From Saccharomyces mikatae IFO 1815 (lineage: Eukaryota; Ascomycota; Saccharomycetes; Saccharomycetales; Saccharomycetaceae): 64,000 nucleotides of DNA. Each line of letters opens with the position of its first letter. The stretch's first letter is position 1. The notes below the pieces were generated by a model. It worked only from the letters and a program-made list of their open reading frames with translations. It was not told where the DNA came from and did no database searches. The DNA is taken from assembly GCF_947241705.1 (NCBI RefSeq), contig NC_079266.1:558001-622000 (forward strand). Reading direction: 5' to 3'. Shown here piece after piece: positions 1 to 9,444 of this stretch. Both the position numbers and the translations under genes were made by a program.

Positions 1-1496
1 AATTCGAGCAAGTCCTTTACTTAGATTCTGACACATTACCCTTGAATAAAGAATTTTTGAGGTTGTTTGATATAATGTCTAAACAAACCAAGTCACAGGT
101 AGGTGCTGTTGCTGATATTGGCTGGCCTGATATGTTTAATAGCGGCGTAATGATGCTAATACCGGACGCGGATACTGCTTCCGTACTGCAGAATTATATC
201 ATTGAAAATACGTCCATTGATGGCTCTGACCAAGGAACTTTAAATCAGTTTTTCAACCAACACTGTTGCACTGATGAACTACTCAAAGAAACTTTCCCTC
301 GAGAATGGGTACAGTTGTCGTTTATATATAACGTAACTATACCTAATCTTGGCTATCAATCTTCACCTGCTCTGAATTATTTCAAATCCACCATCAAACT
401 GATTCATTTCATCGGCAAACATAAGCCATGGTCACTGTGGTCTCAGAAGAATTTCACCAAAACCGAAAGTCACAATAAATGGAACGAGATTTACGAAGAA
501 TTTAAGGAAGAACATGAACTAGAAGACGGAATCTCTAAACTAGATACTGATAGTTCTATTGAAACTGAACCTGTTCGACCAATATCCCCAGTGGAAGTTT
601 CTCAAAGCAACGAACCCGCGCCGAACCAAAAGGTTGAAGTATTAAGCACACAAGAAGAGAACATGGGCAACCAAGATAGTGAGCCTGTTATCGAGCCGGT
701 TCCGTTAGATTTTACCAAATGGCTAACGACTTTTGTTAATAAGGACTACCCAACTAATCAGTCAAGGAAGAAAGGTTATGAATCCCCAAAAGAAAATGGT
801 GATGGTGCAAATAACAATGATTCGAACCCCAATCAAGAAAATCCTTCGAATCATATACAAAAAGCAGTACTTTCCTGCAACCAAGTAAGTAACCGGGATA
901 TAAAGGATGAGCAAGAAAATGTAGAGGTGACCAGTTGTGAGGCAGCCAACATTCCAAAACCTGAACAAAAAAGTTCCATAGATAATATACAAGAGTCTAG
1001 TGCTTTCAAGAATCACGCAAACGCCCAGCCAACAAACAAGAATGATTACTATTCAGAAGAAAATTCTAATGATACTGGTTTTAGCCCCTTGAATTCTGAA
1101 CAGAAAGGTCCGCCGAATGATATGCAGAAACCTAATGGTTCTGAAGATCACTTACCAGGTGATGAAGAACCGCATGCTCTTATTGACGAAAATATACAAT
1201 ATTTAGAAAAAGAGAAGGAAGGCTATGAAGAATTTCTTCCGGACGTGTACGAGACGAATACAACCAATCATGAAGAAGACGAATTTTTTGATGATAGCGT
1301 GGAAGGGGTTAATCAAGGAGGAATTACGTCAAGTGTGGCTACAGATACACAAAAAAAAGCAAAACCTACAGAAGGTCAGGAAAGCAAACCGCAACAAGAA
1401 ATGCCGAACTTCAAGTTTGACTGGGAAGATACTGATTATTTGTCCAAAGTAGAGAGATGTTTCCCCGATGACATCTTTGAATATGCGGTAGAGTGA
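1..1496 (+). CDS. GLG1: Glycogenin-like glucosyltransferase, 5'-truncated
   Basis: Self-glucosylating initiator of glycogen synthesis in the cytosol, a GT8-family enzyme that builds the primer extended by glycogen synthase. The frame is open from base 3 and gives about 497 residues of an expected ~616, so the first ~120 codons lie outside the window. The metal-binding DSD motif is at fragment residues 8-10. The glycogenin core continues through GWPDMFNSGVMML, a DQGTLNQFF stretch and HFIGKHKPW. A long low-complexity Asn/Glu/Ser linker follows. The C-terminal patch WEDTDYL resembles the W-E-x-D-Y motif by which glycogenins bind glycogen synthase. The paralogue GLG2 is the main alternative, but the neighbours (TIF1, UTP30) point to GLG1. 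Confidence 0.93.
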   Translation, partial: FEQVLYLDSDTLPLNKEFLRLFDIMSKQTKSQVGAVADIGWPDMFNSGVMMLIPDADTASVLQNYIIENTSIDGSDQGTLNQFFNQHCCTDELLKETFPREWVQLSFIYNVTIPNLGYQSSPALNYFKSTIKLIHFIGKHKPWSLWSQKNFTKTESHNKWNEIYEEFKEEHELEDGISKLDTDSSIETEPVRPISPVEVSQSNEPAPNQKVEVLSTQEENMGNQDSEPVIEPVPLDFTKWLTTFVNKDYPTNQSRKKGYESPKENGDGANNNDSNPNQENPSNHIQKAVLSCNQVSNRDIKDEQENVEVTSCEAANIPKPEQKSSIDNIQESSAFKNHANAQPTNKNDYYSEENSNDTGFSPLNSEQKGPPNDMQKPNGSEDHLPGDEEPHALIDENIQYLEKEKEGYEEFLPDVYETNTTNHEEDEFFDDSVEGVNQGGITSSVATDTQKKAKPTEGQESKPQQEMPNFKFDWEDTDYLSKVERCFPDDIFEYAVE

Positions 1497-1858
1497 GCTC
1501 ATATACATGATGGGGCAAATCAAAATATACATAATTATAAAAGAGAGCTCTCACTTGCACGAAATTGCATTACTATTTCATATACATTCAAATACAGAAC
1601 AATACTCATGAGCTTTATTAATTTCATTCTGCTCGATGTAAATATTTCTCTCTCTTCGCAACGTTTATAGTGACTGAAAAATTTTTGCATTCTCACCTCC
1701 TCTAATGAATGATGTGCTAGGAACTCCAGCTGCCATAACAGACCGAAGATATGAATATGTTTAGCTCTCAAATTTAGAAACGTTTTCGTTAATCCAAATT
1801 CCTTTCTCGACTTCTTTTACCCAATTAGTTAAACAGCGTCCTTCTAGTTACATACAAA
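1497..1858. other. GLG1-TIF1 intergenic gap
   Basis: This 362-bp gap holds the GLG1 3' end and the TIF1 promoter and leader. The TIF1 start has an A-rich context (ACAAAATG), as expected for a highly translated yeast gene. I see no RNA gene, repeat or mobile element here. Confidence 0.5.
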
Positions 1859-3046
1859 ATGTCTGAAGGTATTACTGATATTGAAGAGTCTCAAATCCAA
1901 ACCAACTATGACAAGGTTGTCTACAAGTTCGATGATATGGAATTGGACGAAAACTTGTTGAGAGGTGTTTTCGGTTATGGTTTTGAAGAACCATCTGCCA
2001 TTCAACAACGTGCTATCATGCCTATTATTGAAGGTCACGATGTCTTGGCTCAAGCTCAATCTGGTACTGGTAAGACGGGTACCTTCTCCATTGCTGCGTT
2101 GCAAAGGATTGATACCTCTGTTAAGGCTCCTCAAGCTTTGATGTTGGCCCCAACTAGAGAATTGGCTTTACAAATCCAAAAAGTCGTCATGGCTTTGGCC
2201 TTCCACATGGACATCAAGGTCCACGCTTGTATCGGTGGTACTTCCTTTGTTGAAGATGCTGAAGGTTTGAGAGATGCTCAAATTGTCGTTGGTACCCCAG
2301 GTCGTGTTTTCGACAACATCCAAAGACGTAGATTCAGAACTGACAAGATCAAGATGTTCATCTTAGATGAAGCCGATGAAATGTTGTCTTCTGGTTTCAA
2401 GGAACAAATCTACCAAATTTTCACCTTACTTCCTCCAACTACTCAAGTTGTTCTTTTGTCTGCTACCATGCCAAATGATGTCTTGGAAGTCACCACCAAA
2501 TTCATGAGAAACCCCGTCAGAATTTTGGTTAAGAAGGATGAATTGACTTTGGAAGGTATCAAACAATTCTACGTGAATGTTGAAGAAGAAGATTACAAGT
2601 ACGAGTGTTTGACAGATTTATACGACTCTATCTCCGTCACTCAAGCTGTTATCTTCTGTAACACTAGAAGAAAGGTCGAAGAATTGACCACTAAGTTGAG
2701 AGACGACAAATTTACCGTTTCTGCCATCTATTCTGACTTACCACAACAAGAAAGAGATACCATTATGAAGGAATTCAGAAGTGGTTCTTCCAGAATCTTG
2801 ATCTCTACCGATTTGTTAGCAAGAGGTATTGATGTCCAACAAGTTTCATTGGTTATTAACTACGATCTACCAGCTAACAAGGAAAACTACATCCACAGAA
2901 TTGGTAGAGGTGGTCGTTTCGGTAGAAAGGGTGTTGCTATCAACTTTGTTACTAACGAAGATGTCGGCGCCATGAGAGAACTAGAAAAGTTCTACTCTAC
3001 TCAAATCGAAGAATTGCCATCCGACATTGCTACTTTGTTGAACTAA
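1859..3046 (+). CDS. TIF1: Translation initiation factor eIF4A (DEAD-box RNA helicase)
   Basis: ATP-dependent RNA helicase of the cap-binding eIF4F complex; it unwinds mRNA leaders for 40S scanning. The 395-residue length is exactly that of yeast eIF4A. Visible motifs are the Walker A segment AQSGTGKT (66-73), PTRELA (98-103), DEAD (170-173), SAT (201-203), and HRIGRGGR near the C terminus. Codon use is strongly biased to yeast-preferred codons (GGT, AAG, TTG, AGA, CCA), unlike the neighbours, which fits very high expression. S. cerevisiae has a second copy, TIF2, with the same protein. The flanking genes GLG1 and UTP30 identify this copy as TIF1. Confidence 0.97.
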   Translation: MSEGITDIEESQIQTNYDKVVYKFDDMELDENLLRGVFGYGFEEPSAIQQRAIMPIIEGHDVLAQAQSGTGKTGTFSIAALQRIDTSVKAPQALMLAPTRELALQIQKVVMALAFHMDIKVHACIGGTSFVEDAEGLRDAQIVVGTPGRVFDNIQRRRFRTDKIKMFILDEADEMLSSGFKEQIYQIFTLLPPTTQVVLLSATMPNDVLEVTTKFMRNPVRILVKKDELTLEGIKQFYVNVEEEDYKYECLTDLYDSISVTQAVIFCNTRRKVEELTTKLRDDKFTVSAIYSDLPQQERDTIMKEFRSGSSRILISTDLLARGIDVQQVSLVINYDLPANKENYIHRIGRGGRFGRKGVAINFVTNEDVGAMRELEKFYSTQIEELPSDIATLLN

Positions 3047-3434
3047 GGGGCACAGAAACTTCTTAAAAAAGGAATAATTTTGAGAGGCTATCTTGATAAC
3101 GTAACATATATGTCATAAGAGTTATATATGTTTTTGTATTTAATTTGTTTTTCTTTTTACATTTTCACTATTCTTCGTGATTTTTCTATTCAAGTAATAT
3201 ATATGCATCAGAGAATCACTTTAAAAGGTAACCAAGAGAATATGAACACAAAGGTTTACTAAATTATTATTTCTTTACAGTTCCTCTCCCCTTGTATATC
3301 GCACGTATCGAGGTGAAATTTTTCAGAATAGTGAAAAATTTCTTGAAAAGAAAGAAGAAAATTCGATGCCCTTTACGAACAGTTAGAAGTATAAAGCGAG
3401 GCATTTGATTAAAGGTTATTGGCTCAGGTTTGAG
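3047..3434. promoter_or_regulatory. TIF1-UTP30 gap with RRPE-like words
   Basis: The gap holds the TIF1 terminator region and the UTP30 promoter. Two facing RRPE-type elements (core AAAATTT), GAAATTTTTC at 3315-3324 and GTGAAAAATTTC at 3331-3342, lie about 95-120 bp before the UTP30 ATG. RRPE is a known upstream element of yeast ribosome-biogenesis genes. No clear PAC box was found next to it. Confidence 0.5.
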
Positions 3435-4259
3435 ATGGTCGAGCAAGCCAATATTGTGGGTAGCAAGTTAGCAGAGAAGGCTCTAAATGCTTTAATTGTG
3501 AAATGTAAAGAGAGCACATCTTTACAAAATGATAAAGACATCCACATAATCATTAATATGGGGAAAAAAATGGGTATAAAGAGAGATAACATTCCCCGTA
3601 TCATTCCATTGACTAAATGCAAGCTATTCAAGCCAAGAGATCTAAACATATTGCTCATCGTGAAAGACCCCTCCACTTTGTATAGGGAGACTTTGACAAA
3701 AGATGAGCACACATCAGAATTATTCAAGGAAATCATAAGTGTCAAGAATTTGAAGCGTAGATTCAGAGGCAATAAGCTGACCCAACTCTATAAGGATTTT
3801 GACTTGGTTGTTGCTGATTACAGAGTCCACCACTTACTCCCGGAAGTTCTTGGCAACAGGTTTTATCACGGTAGTAAAAAGTTACCATATATGATTCGCA
3901 TGTCTAAAGAAGTTAAGTTGAAACGCAAGCAAATGGTCGAAAAATGTGACCCCATTTATGTGAGAGCGCAACTAAGAAGTATATGTAAGAATACTTCATA
4001 TATTCCCAACGATGACAATTGTTTAAACATAAGAGTTGGGCACATCCAAAAACATCCCATACCGGAAATTTTACAGAACATTCAAGATACAGTCAACTTT
4101 CTTACCGATAGAAGTAAGAGACCCCAAGGCGGCGTTATTAAAGGCGGAATAATATCTATATTTGTCAAGACCAGTAACAGTACTAGCTTACCCATATACC
4201 AAATCTCAGAAGCCAAGGAAAATGATGAAAGGGAGAATCTGAGTGATATAAGATTATAG
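3435..4259 (+). CDS. UTP30: Small-subunit processome-associated protein, ribosomal L1 domain
   Basis: Nucleolar protein associated with the 90S pre-ribosome / U3 processome; the S. cerevisiae gene is not essential. The ATG at 3435 gives 274 residues, the length I recall for Utp30. The frame is open ten codons further upstream without another ATG. The whole protein looks like a ribosomal-protein-L1 fold: a basic RNA-binding segment around KKMGIKRDNIPRIIPL, a central VVADYRVHHLLPEVLG strand/helix typical of L1-like proteins, and GKKLP-type turns. Its RRPE promoter words agree with a ribosome-biogenesis role. The related Cic1 is larger. Confidence 0.92.
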   Translation: MVEQANIVGSKLAEKALNALIVKCKESTSLQNDKDIHIIINMGKKMGIKRDNIPRIIPLTKCKLFKPRDLNILLIVKDPSTLYRETLTKDEHTSELFKEIISVKNLKRRFRGNKLTQLYKDFDLVVADYRVHHLLPEVLGNRFYHGSKKLPYMIRMSKEVKLKRKQMVEKCDPIYVRAQLRSICKNTSYIPNDDNCLNIRVGHIQKHPIPEILQNIQDTVNFLTDRSKRPQGGVIKGGIISIFVKTSNSTSLPIYQISEAKENDERENLSDIRL

Positions 4260-4591
4260 AATTGTGCATCATTCTTTATATAGGATATTTTAAATACTCA
4301 CAATGAAAAAGCGTGATTTTGTCTGACAGGACATACAATTGTTAGTGTGTTTTAAACTTTAATTCCATTCAAGAATTTTAAATATAGTAAAAATTTAGTA
4401 AGCGAAAAAAAAAGACAAAAAAAGGATAAGTGCCTATAAAATAGAATATATTTAACCTACATTCCTCTTGACTATCTGACTGTATTCTTGTTATTTATAT
4501 CTGTTTGAGGCCGGGCACTTTTGCAAGCAAGGCTCTTTTCGCCTTCTTTCTGATATAATAGTGGATCCTTAGTCAAGGGCGTGGGGGCTTT
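4260..4591. other. UTP30-KTR2 intergenic gap
   Basis: A 332-bp AT-rich gap with A-tracts around 4405-4425, serving as the KTR2 promoter. I see no RNA gene, repeat or recognisable operator. Confidence 0.4.
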
Positions 4592-5857
4592 ATGCGGATC
4601 AGCAAGGGATTCATAAAGCTATTTTTTGGGAGCCTTCTATTTTGCTTGATAGCGCAGATATGCTGGCTTGTACTTGTACGTCATCAGCGACAGTTAAGAC
4701 TGGATTCATATTTTCTGGAGAGGTCCCGAGAAGCTTCATCAGGTTATGATTCTTCTCGAAAACGACAACTGAATCAAATGCTAAAGTTATCTAGCAACAC
4801 ATATATTGATGAGTTACACGACGAGAACAGAAGAAAAGAATTTGTAAGAGAAAATGCTACACTACTAATGCTCGTGCGTAATTGGGAACTGACTGGAGCA
4901 CTTCATTCCATGAGATCATTAGAGGACCGTTTTAATAAAGACTACCAGTATGACTGGACATTTCTTAACGATGTTCCATTTGATGAAGAGTTTATTGAGG
5001 CCACTACTGCTATGGCCAGTGGGAAAACACAGTACGCTTTAATCCCAGCAGAGGACTGGAACAGACCATCTTGGATCAACGAAACTTTATTTGAAGAGGC
5101 TTTGCAATTAATGGAGGAAAAAAATATCTTGTATGGTGGGTCGAAATCTTATAGAAACATGTGCCGATTCAACTCTGGATTCTTCTTTAGACAAAGAATA
5201 TTGGATCAGTACGATTATTATTTTAGAGTTGAACCAAATGTAGAGTATTTTTGCGACTTTCCCTACGATCCTTTTCAAGTGATGAGAAAGAACGATAAAA
5301 AATATGGTTTTGTGATAACTATGTATGAGTATGAAGATACAATTCCAAGCCTATGGGAGGCTGTGGAAGAATATTTGGAAGAAACAGAGTCCAAAGATGT
5401 TGATATGGAAAACAACGCTTTTAGTTTTATCTCAAATTTCGATTTTTTCGGTAAATCATTTGGTGTCATGGACAGTAATAGCGACTATAATTTATGTCAT
5501 TTTTGGACAAATTTCGAAATTGGTGATTTGAATTTTTTCAGAAGTGAGAAATATATCAGATTCTTCGAGTACTTGGACTCGACGGGTGGCTTTTACTATG
5601 AAAGGTGGGGAGATGCACCAGTACATTCGATCGCTGTGTCCCTCCTTCTCAAGAAAGATGAAGTCATTCATTTTGATGAACTAGGGTACAAACATATGCC
5701 ATTTGGTACGTGTCCATCTGCATACTACTTGAGACTACAACAGAGGTGTCTTTGTGATAGCAATCACCCTGATAATATCGACCTCAACGTTATCAGTTGT
5801 TTAAGAAGATGGTGGAAGGACGGCAGCGGCAAATACTTCCTCAAGCATAATTCATAA
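4592..5857 (+). CDS. KTR2: Golgi mannosyltransferase of the KRE2/MNT1 family (GT15)
   Basis: Type II Golgi enzyme that adds mannose from GDP-mannose during N-linked glycan elongation. The 421 residues compare with about 425 in S. cerevisiae. A short cytosolic tail is followed by one signal-anchor membrane segment (about residues 8-29), a variable stem, then the catalytic domain from about residue 95. Family hallmarks are YYFRVEP, the NFEIGDLNFFRS segment holding the conserved catalytic-type glutamate, and the GGFYYERWGDAPVHS block. A paired-cysteine end (CLCDSNH...SCLRRWW) closes the domain. The stem differs much more from remembered S. cerevisiae Ktr2 than the catalytic domain does. YUR1 is the closest paralogue; synteny favours KTR2. 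Confidence 0.94.
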   Translation: MRISKGFIKLFFGSLLFCLIAQICWLVLVRHQRQLRLDSYFLERSREASSGYDSSRKRQLNQMLKLSSNTYIDELHDENRRKEFVRENATLLMLVRNWELTGALHSMRSLEDRFNKDYQYDWTFLNDVPFDEEFIEATTAMASGKTQYALIPAEDWNRPSWINETLFEEALQLMEEKNILYGGSKSYRNMCRFNSGFFFRQRILDQYDYYFRVEPNVEYFCDFPYDPFQVMRKNDKKYGFVITMYEYEDTIPSLWEAVEEYLEETESKDVDMENNAFSFISNFDFFGKSFGVMDSNSDYNLCHFWTNFEIGDLNFFRSEKYIRFFEYLDSTGGFYYERWGDAPVHSIAVSLLLKKDEVIHFDELGYKHMPFGTCPSAYYLRLQQRCLCDSNHPDNIDLNVISCLRRWWKDGSGKYFLKHNS

Positions 5858-5924
5858 GAAAACCGTACGATCATGTACTACACCATATGCAACATTATAT
5901 CTATACATAATTAGGTAACCATTA
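5858..5924. other. KTR2 3' region
   Basis: A short AT-rich stretch between the KTR2 stop and the inferred 3' end of the minus-strand snoRNA candidate. The two transcripts would converge here. Confidence 0.35.
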
Positions 5925-6275
5925 AGATGTTCCATACCTCAGGTCATCACCATTTCATGGGTCGCTTAACCGAATGAATCAGAAGCAACCTCTAACGGCG
6001 ATGGTTTTAAAGATGGATTACCTCGATACCAATAGTCAGACTACTCGGAATCGAAGATTTATCTACGACACTCATCAGTCTTTTTCCTATCCTTTCTTGC
6101 AATAACTTATCATAAATAAACTAAACCAAGGAAAGAAAAGGAAAAATCAATAAAAAGGAAGTCATTGGAGCGGTTTTGGAACTAAGGATAGGATGAAATT
6201 TCATCAAAATGACAAAACTGGCTTCTATCAACCGTAAACAATGGACCCCAAGAGCATCACAAGTTTTTTAGTTTT
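5925..6275 (-). ncRNA. SNR42: Probable H/ACA box snoRNA, snR42-like
   Basis: I recall S. cerevisiae snR42 (about 350 nt, guiding pseudouridylation of 25S U2975) mapping in the KTR2-TFA2 gap. On the minus strand there is an ACA followed by three bases at 5930-5925, a hinge H box AGATAA (5'-3' on minus) at 6064-6059, and complementary segments forming stems in both halves, for example AGGT/ACCT, CATC/GATG and ACCAT/ATGGT in the 3' half. A minus-strand TATAAAAAG lies at 6365-6357, about 90 bp before the inferred 5' end, with a Reb1 word behind it. Minus-strand segments at 6122-6115 and 6105-6099 can pair with 25S rRNA around the expected target, though the short spacing between them is unusual. 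The ends are estimates, the 5' end from the remembered length. Confidence 0.55.
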
Positions 6276-6356
6276 TTTACAAAGGAAGTTAAATTTAATT
6301 TCTCTTAAAAAGAATATGTTGATCGTTCTCGTTTGAAACAAATGCTAGATCTCACG

Positions 6357-6365
6357 CTTTTTATA
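6357..6365 (-). promoter_or_regulatory. TATA box for the minus-strand snoRNA
   Basis: A perfect TATAAAAAG read on the minus strand. It sits at a normal yeast TATA-to-start distance (about 80-90 bp) from the inferred snoRNA 5' end and points away from TFA2. Confidence 0.5.
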
Positions 6366-6407
6366 CTCAAATGTTTTTGCGAGAAGAAGAAAAAAAAGAG
6401 GAAACTT

Positions 6408-6414
6408 CGGGTAA
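6408..6414 (+). promoter_or_regulatory. Reb1 site between the snoRNA and TFA2
   Basis: CGGGTAA, the core of the Reb1 recognition word, in the middle of the divergent region. Reb1 clears nucleosomes from such bidirectional promoters, and Reb1 words are common upstream of yeast snoRNA genes. Confidence 0.6.
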
Positions 6415-6563
6415 GAAATTGACTTATTAATCAGGGCAAAAGAACAAATGAGAAGCGGATTTTAAATACAAGAATATATGCTTCACGCAACACACAAAAG
6501 ACCTATATAGACCTGTTTTATATTGAATACATCGTGTGGTTTAGCTAATATTGTGTATTTGCA

Positions 6564-7553
6564 ATGAGTAAGAACAGAGACCCTTTACTAGCTAATTTGA
6601 ACGCTTTCAAAAGCAAAGTGAAGTCGGCCCCAGTAATAGCACCCGCTAAAGTGGGACAGAAGAAGAGTAATGACACTGTGATTACTATAGATGGAAGCAC
6701 CAGAAAGAGGACGGCTTCTGAACGTGCACTAGAAAATTCTTTGAATTCTGCCAAGAATCCTATATTAGCAGATATCAAGAAGGAAGCTGGAAGCAATAGT
6801 TCTAATGCTATTTCATTAGATGATGACGATGAAGACGACGACGATTTTAGCAGCTCTCCTTCTAAGAAGGTAAGGCCCGGTTCGATTGCAGCAGCAGCTT
6901 TACAGGCCAATCAAACAGACATTTCCAAGAGCCATGATTCTTCCAAGCTTCTTTGGGCCACTGAATATATTCAAAAGAAAGGTAAACCCGTGTTGGTCAA
7001 TGAGTTGCTGGACTACTTATCGATGAAAAAAGATGACAAAGTTATTGAACTTTTGAAAAAGCTGGACAGGATCGAATTTGATGCCAAGAAGGGGTCTTTC
7101 AAGTATCTCTCTACTTATGATGTTCATTCCCCTTCGGAACTGCTGAAATTATTGCGTTCACAAGTAACGTTTAAAGGTATTTCCTGCAAGGATTTGAAAG
7201 ATGGTTGGCCACAATGTGATGAAACAATCAACCAACTAGAGGAGGATAGTAAGATCTTAGTGCTAAGAACCAAGAAGGATAAGACTCCGAGATATGTTTG
7301 GTATAATAGCGGTGGGAATTTGAAATGTATTGATGAGGAGTTTGTTAAAATGTGGGAGAACGTCCAATTACCGCAATTTGCAGAATTACCAAGGAAGCTG
7401 CAAGATCTGGGTTTAAAACCTGCTAGTGTCGATCCTGCAACTATCAAGAGACAGACAAAGAGAGTCGAAGTTAAGAAGAAGAGACAAAGAAAAGGTAAGA
7501 TTACTAACACTCACATGACTGGTATCTTAAAAGATTACTCTCATAGAGTATGA
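6564..7553 (+). CDS. TFA2: TFIIE small (beta) subunit
   Basis: Subunit of the general factor TFIIE, which joins RNA polymerase II at the preinitiation complex, recruits TFIIH and helps open promoters. The 329 residues compare with 328 in S. cerevisiae. The order is a basic, Ser-rich N terminus, an acidic run (DDDDEDDDD, about residues 91-99), and a central winged-helix region with LLDYLSMKKDDKVIELLKKLDRIEFDAKKG. A second winged helix follows, and then a strongly basic tail with KRQTKRVEVKKKRQRKGK that would bind DNA. The gene converges on LAS1 with a gap of 139 bp. Confidence 0.95.
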   Translation: MSKNRDPLLANLNAFKSKVKSAPVIAPAKVGQKKSNDTVITIDGSTRKRTASERALENSLNSAKNPILADIKKEAGSNSSNAISLDDDDEDDDDFSSSPSKKVRPGSIAAAALQANQTDISKSHDSSKLLWATEYIQKKGKPVLVNELLDYLSMKKDDKVIELLKKLDRIEFDAKKGSFKYLSTYDVHSPSELLKLLRSQVTFKGISCKDLKDGWPQCDETINQLEEDSKILVLRTKKDKTPRYVWYNSGGNLKCIDEEFVKMWENVQLPQFAELPRKLQDLGLKPASVDPATIKRQTKRVEVKKKRQRKGKITNTHMTGILKDYSHRV

Positions 7554-7692
7554 TTTTGCCTAAGTTAAATCATTTTCGTTTGCATATTAGATTATAGAGA
7601 CTATAATTTTATATACATATGCATGTTAAGGTGCAGCATAGAATTTGGCTTCTATACTCTACTACGTATCTATAAAGAGCATTGAACGCAGA

Positions 7693-9192
7693 TCACAGAA
7701 CACCAAAGGGTCTAGGTTGCCAATTTTGTACCCTTGACCAACTTTTCAAAGGTGCAGCATCGTTGTCCTCTGATTTCTTTTTTTTACTGACTATTACGCT
7801 ATTGGTCATCCTTTGCTTCAAGCACGCCAAATCGCCTAGTATATCATTGGTGTCAGTTTTCAATGCAGGACTGGTTTTCTTCTTCATTGGGAAAAGGTCT
7901 TTGTCTGCAGGGGTAAAATCATACAGTTTCATGTCGCCTTCGCTAAACCTCAATGATAAGTTATCTATGTTTTCTTTTAATTTGGTCTCGATTTCCATTG
8001 TACTATCAGGTTGTCTTCTGCGTTTTTTGTTTCTCCATGAATTCCCACAAGTCTTTTCGGTATCTAATTTGGCTAGCATAGACTGGCAGAAATATAGTAT
8101 TAAGTACGATGCATTTTCATCGATAAGTTTCTCCCAATTTTGCCACTTATTTTTAACATTTCTGTTGTCAAGGTTATTTATTATAACATCCAACAGTTTT
8201 TTCTGTAGTTCTTTCCAAACATTGAATTTTTTCTTTAAAATCGTCGTGACATTGTTATCATCTTGTTGGGCTTTGTAGTTCTTAGCCACCCATTCAATTA
8301 ATTTCCAGTCAAAATTATTTAAATTTAGCATTAATACTTTGAGCAAAAGTGGATCATAATTGCTGAAAAAATTCTCAAGTACAACGTTATGATAAATGGA
8401 TAATTTCCAAAGCTCTTGCCACTGACGCAAGTTTTCTCTGATCATTGTTTCAGATGAGCTTTCGTACGAACCTTTCCTCTTTCCGGAATAGAGGTTAGTC
8501 AAGTCGCTTCCGGAAAAATTACTACTTGTGATTAAGCTATCGCTGGCATTTTCCCATACCCATTTGTGCTCTGAAAACTCATTTTTAAGTCGTTTCCACT
8601 TATCAAGTGTATTAGCTAACGACCCCATATACTTTTCTAGTTTATCATTTCTTTCGTATTCGTAACCATTATCATGTGAATCGTCCCCGTCATCTTCCAA
8701 CTCCCCATCGTTCCAGTAATGTTCATATAGCCAAGACAATGCTTCATTGGCGGCCCAACGAAGAATTTCAAGGCCAGGTAAATCTCTTTCATGCGTGCCC
8801 CAGTGCCTCAAATCAACAAACCAAGAAGGAAGCCCAATTTTAGCCGCCAATGTATGCAAGGGAATGGCAAATTGAGACTGCTGTGTTGGATCTAACAGGC
8901 CATTGACAAAACGAATCAAGGCCATTACATAAGACAATCGAATGGGAATAGAGTCTTGGTCCACTCCCGAACTTGTTTCCTTTTCATCTAGCAGAACAGC
9001 ACATGTTATTTGTGCTGTAGAGTCTACTACATGAGGCAAATACTGCGAACCTTTAAGCTGGTAGCTCTGTACTTTTTGCACAGCACGATGTCTCATATCA
9101 CCTATGATAGCTTTGCTTCTCGGGTAAAACCAACATTTTAGCTCTTCTAATTCGCCAGAGCTTCTCCATGGAACAATGCGTGGTGGTATCAT
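7693..9192 (-). CDS. LAS1: Pre-rRNA ITS2 endonuclease Las1
   Basis: Endoribonuclease that cuts ITS2 at site C2 during 60S ribosome maturation; it works with the polynucleotide kinase Grc3. The 499 residues compare with about 502. The N-terminal HEPN nuclease domain covers about residues 1-160, and its RX4H catalytic motif is complete as RHWGTH (Arg129, His130, His134). The rest is a helical region rich in Trp and Asn, and the C terminus carries the short SRVQNWQPRPFGVL tail that I associate with Grc3 binding. A PAC box lies about 100 bp upstream of the start. Confidence 0.95.
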   Translation of the reverse strand: MIPPRIVPWRSSGELEELKCWFYPRSKAIIGDMRHRAVQKVQSYQLKGSQYLPHVVDSTAQITCAVLLDEKETSSGVDQDSIPIRLSYVMALIRFVNGLLDPTQQSQFAIPLHTLAAKIGLPSWFVDLRHWGTHERDLPGLEILRWAANEALSWLYEHYWNDGELEDDGDDSHDNGYEYERNDKLEKYMGSLANTLDKWKRLKNEFSEHKWVWENASDSLITSSNFSGSDLTNLYSGKRKGSYESSSETMIRENLRQWQELWKLSIYHNVVLENFFSNYDPLLLKVLMLNLNNFDWKLIEWVAKNYKAQQDDNNVTTILKKKFNVWKELQKKLLDVIINNLDNRNVKNKWQNWEKLIDENASYLILYFCQSMLAKLDTEKTCGNSWRNKKRRRQPDSTMEIETKLKENIDNLSLRFSEGDMKLYDFTPADKDLFPMKKKTSPALKTDTNDILGDLACLKQRMTNSVIVSKKKKSEDNDAAPLKSWSRVQNWQPRPFGVL

Positions 9193-9290
9193 TAGATTAC
9201 TCTAATTAGTTCTTTTCTATTCTATCTTTTAATTCTATTTTCTGCCGAAACCAAATTAACCTTCTTTCACTCATTTTTCTTTTTGATATT

Positions 9291-9300
9291 GCGATGAGCT
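9291..9300 (+). promoter_or_regulatory. PAC box upstream of LAS1
   Basis: GCGATGAGCT, a full PAC element (bound by Dot6/Tod6), about 100 bp upstream of the LAS1 start in the LAS1-OAF3 divergent promoter. PAC marks yeast ribosome-biogenesis genes, so LAS1 is the likelier target. Confidence 0.75.
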
Positions 9301-9318
9301 TATTAAGCATCAATATCC

Positions 9319-9325
9319 GGGTAAT
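9319..9325 (+). promoter_or_regulatory. Reb1 site in the LAS1-OAF3 promoter
   Basis: CGGGTAA, the core Reb1 word, between the two divergent genes and about 20 bp from the PAC box. It probably marks the nucleosome-free region they share. Confidence 0.6.
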
Positions 9326-9444
9326 TTTGTATCATGATTAATCATCTATTTTATATGGAAATCTTCCATTGTTATAGATCATTGAAGAGAAAAGCAGTGG
9401 TTTCAACTAATTGTTTTAAGACTTAACTGACCATTGATTTTTCA

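Noticed and set aside
2950-2956. TACTAAC branch-point words inside TIF1 (2950), TFA2 (7502) and OAF3 (11286)
   Set aside because: They lie inside long intact reading frames without GTATGT donor context; no introns are needed to reach the expected protein lengths.
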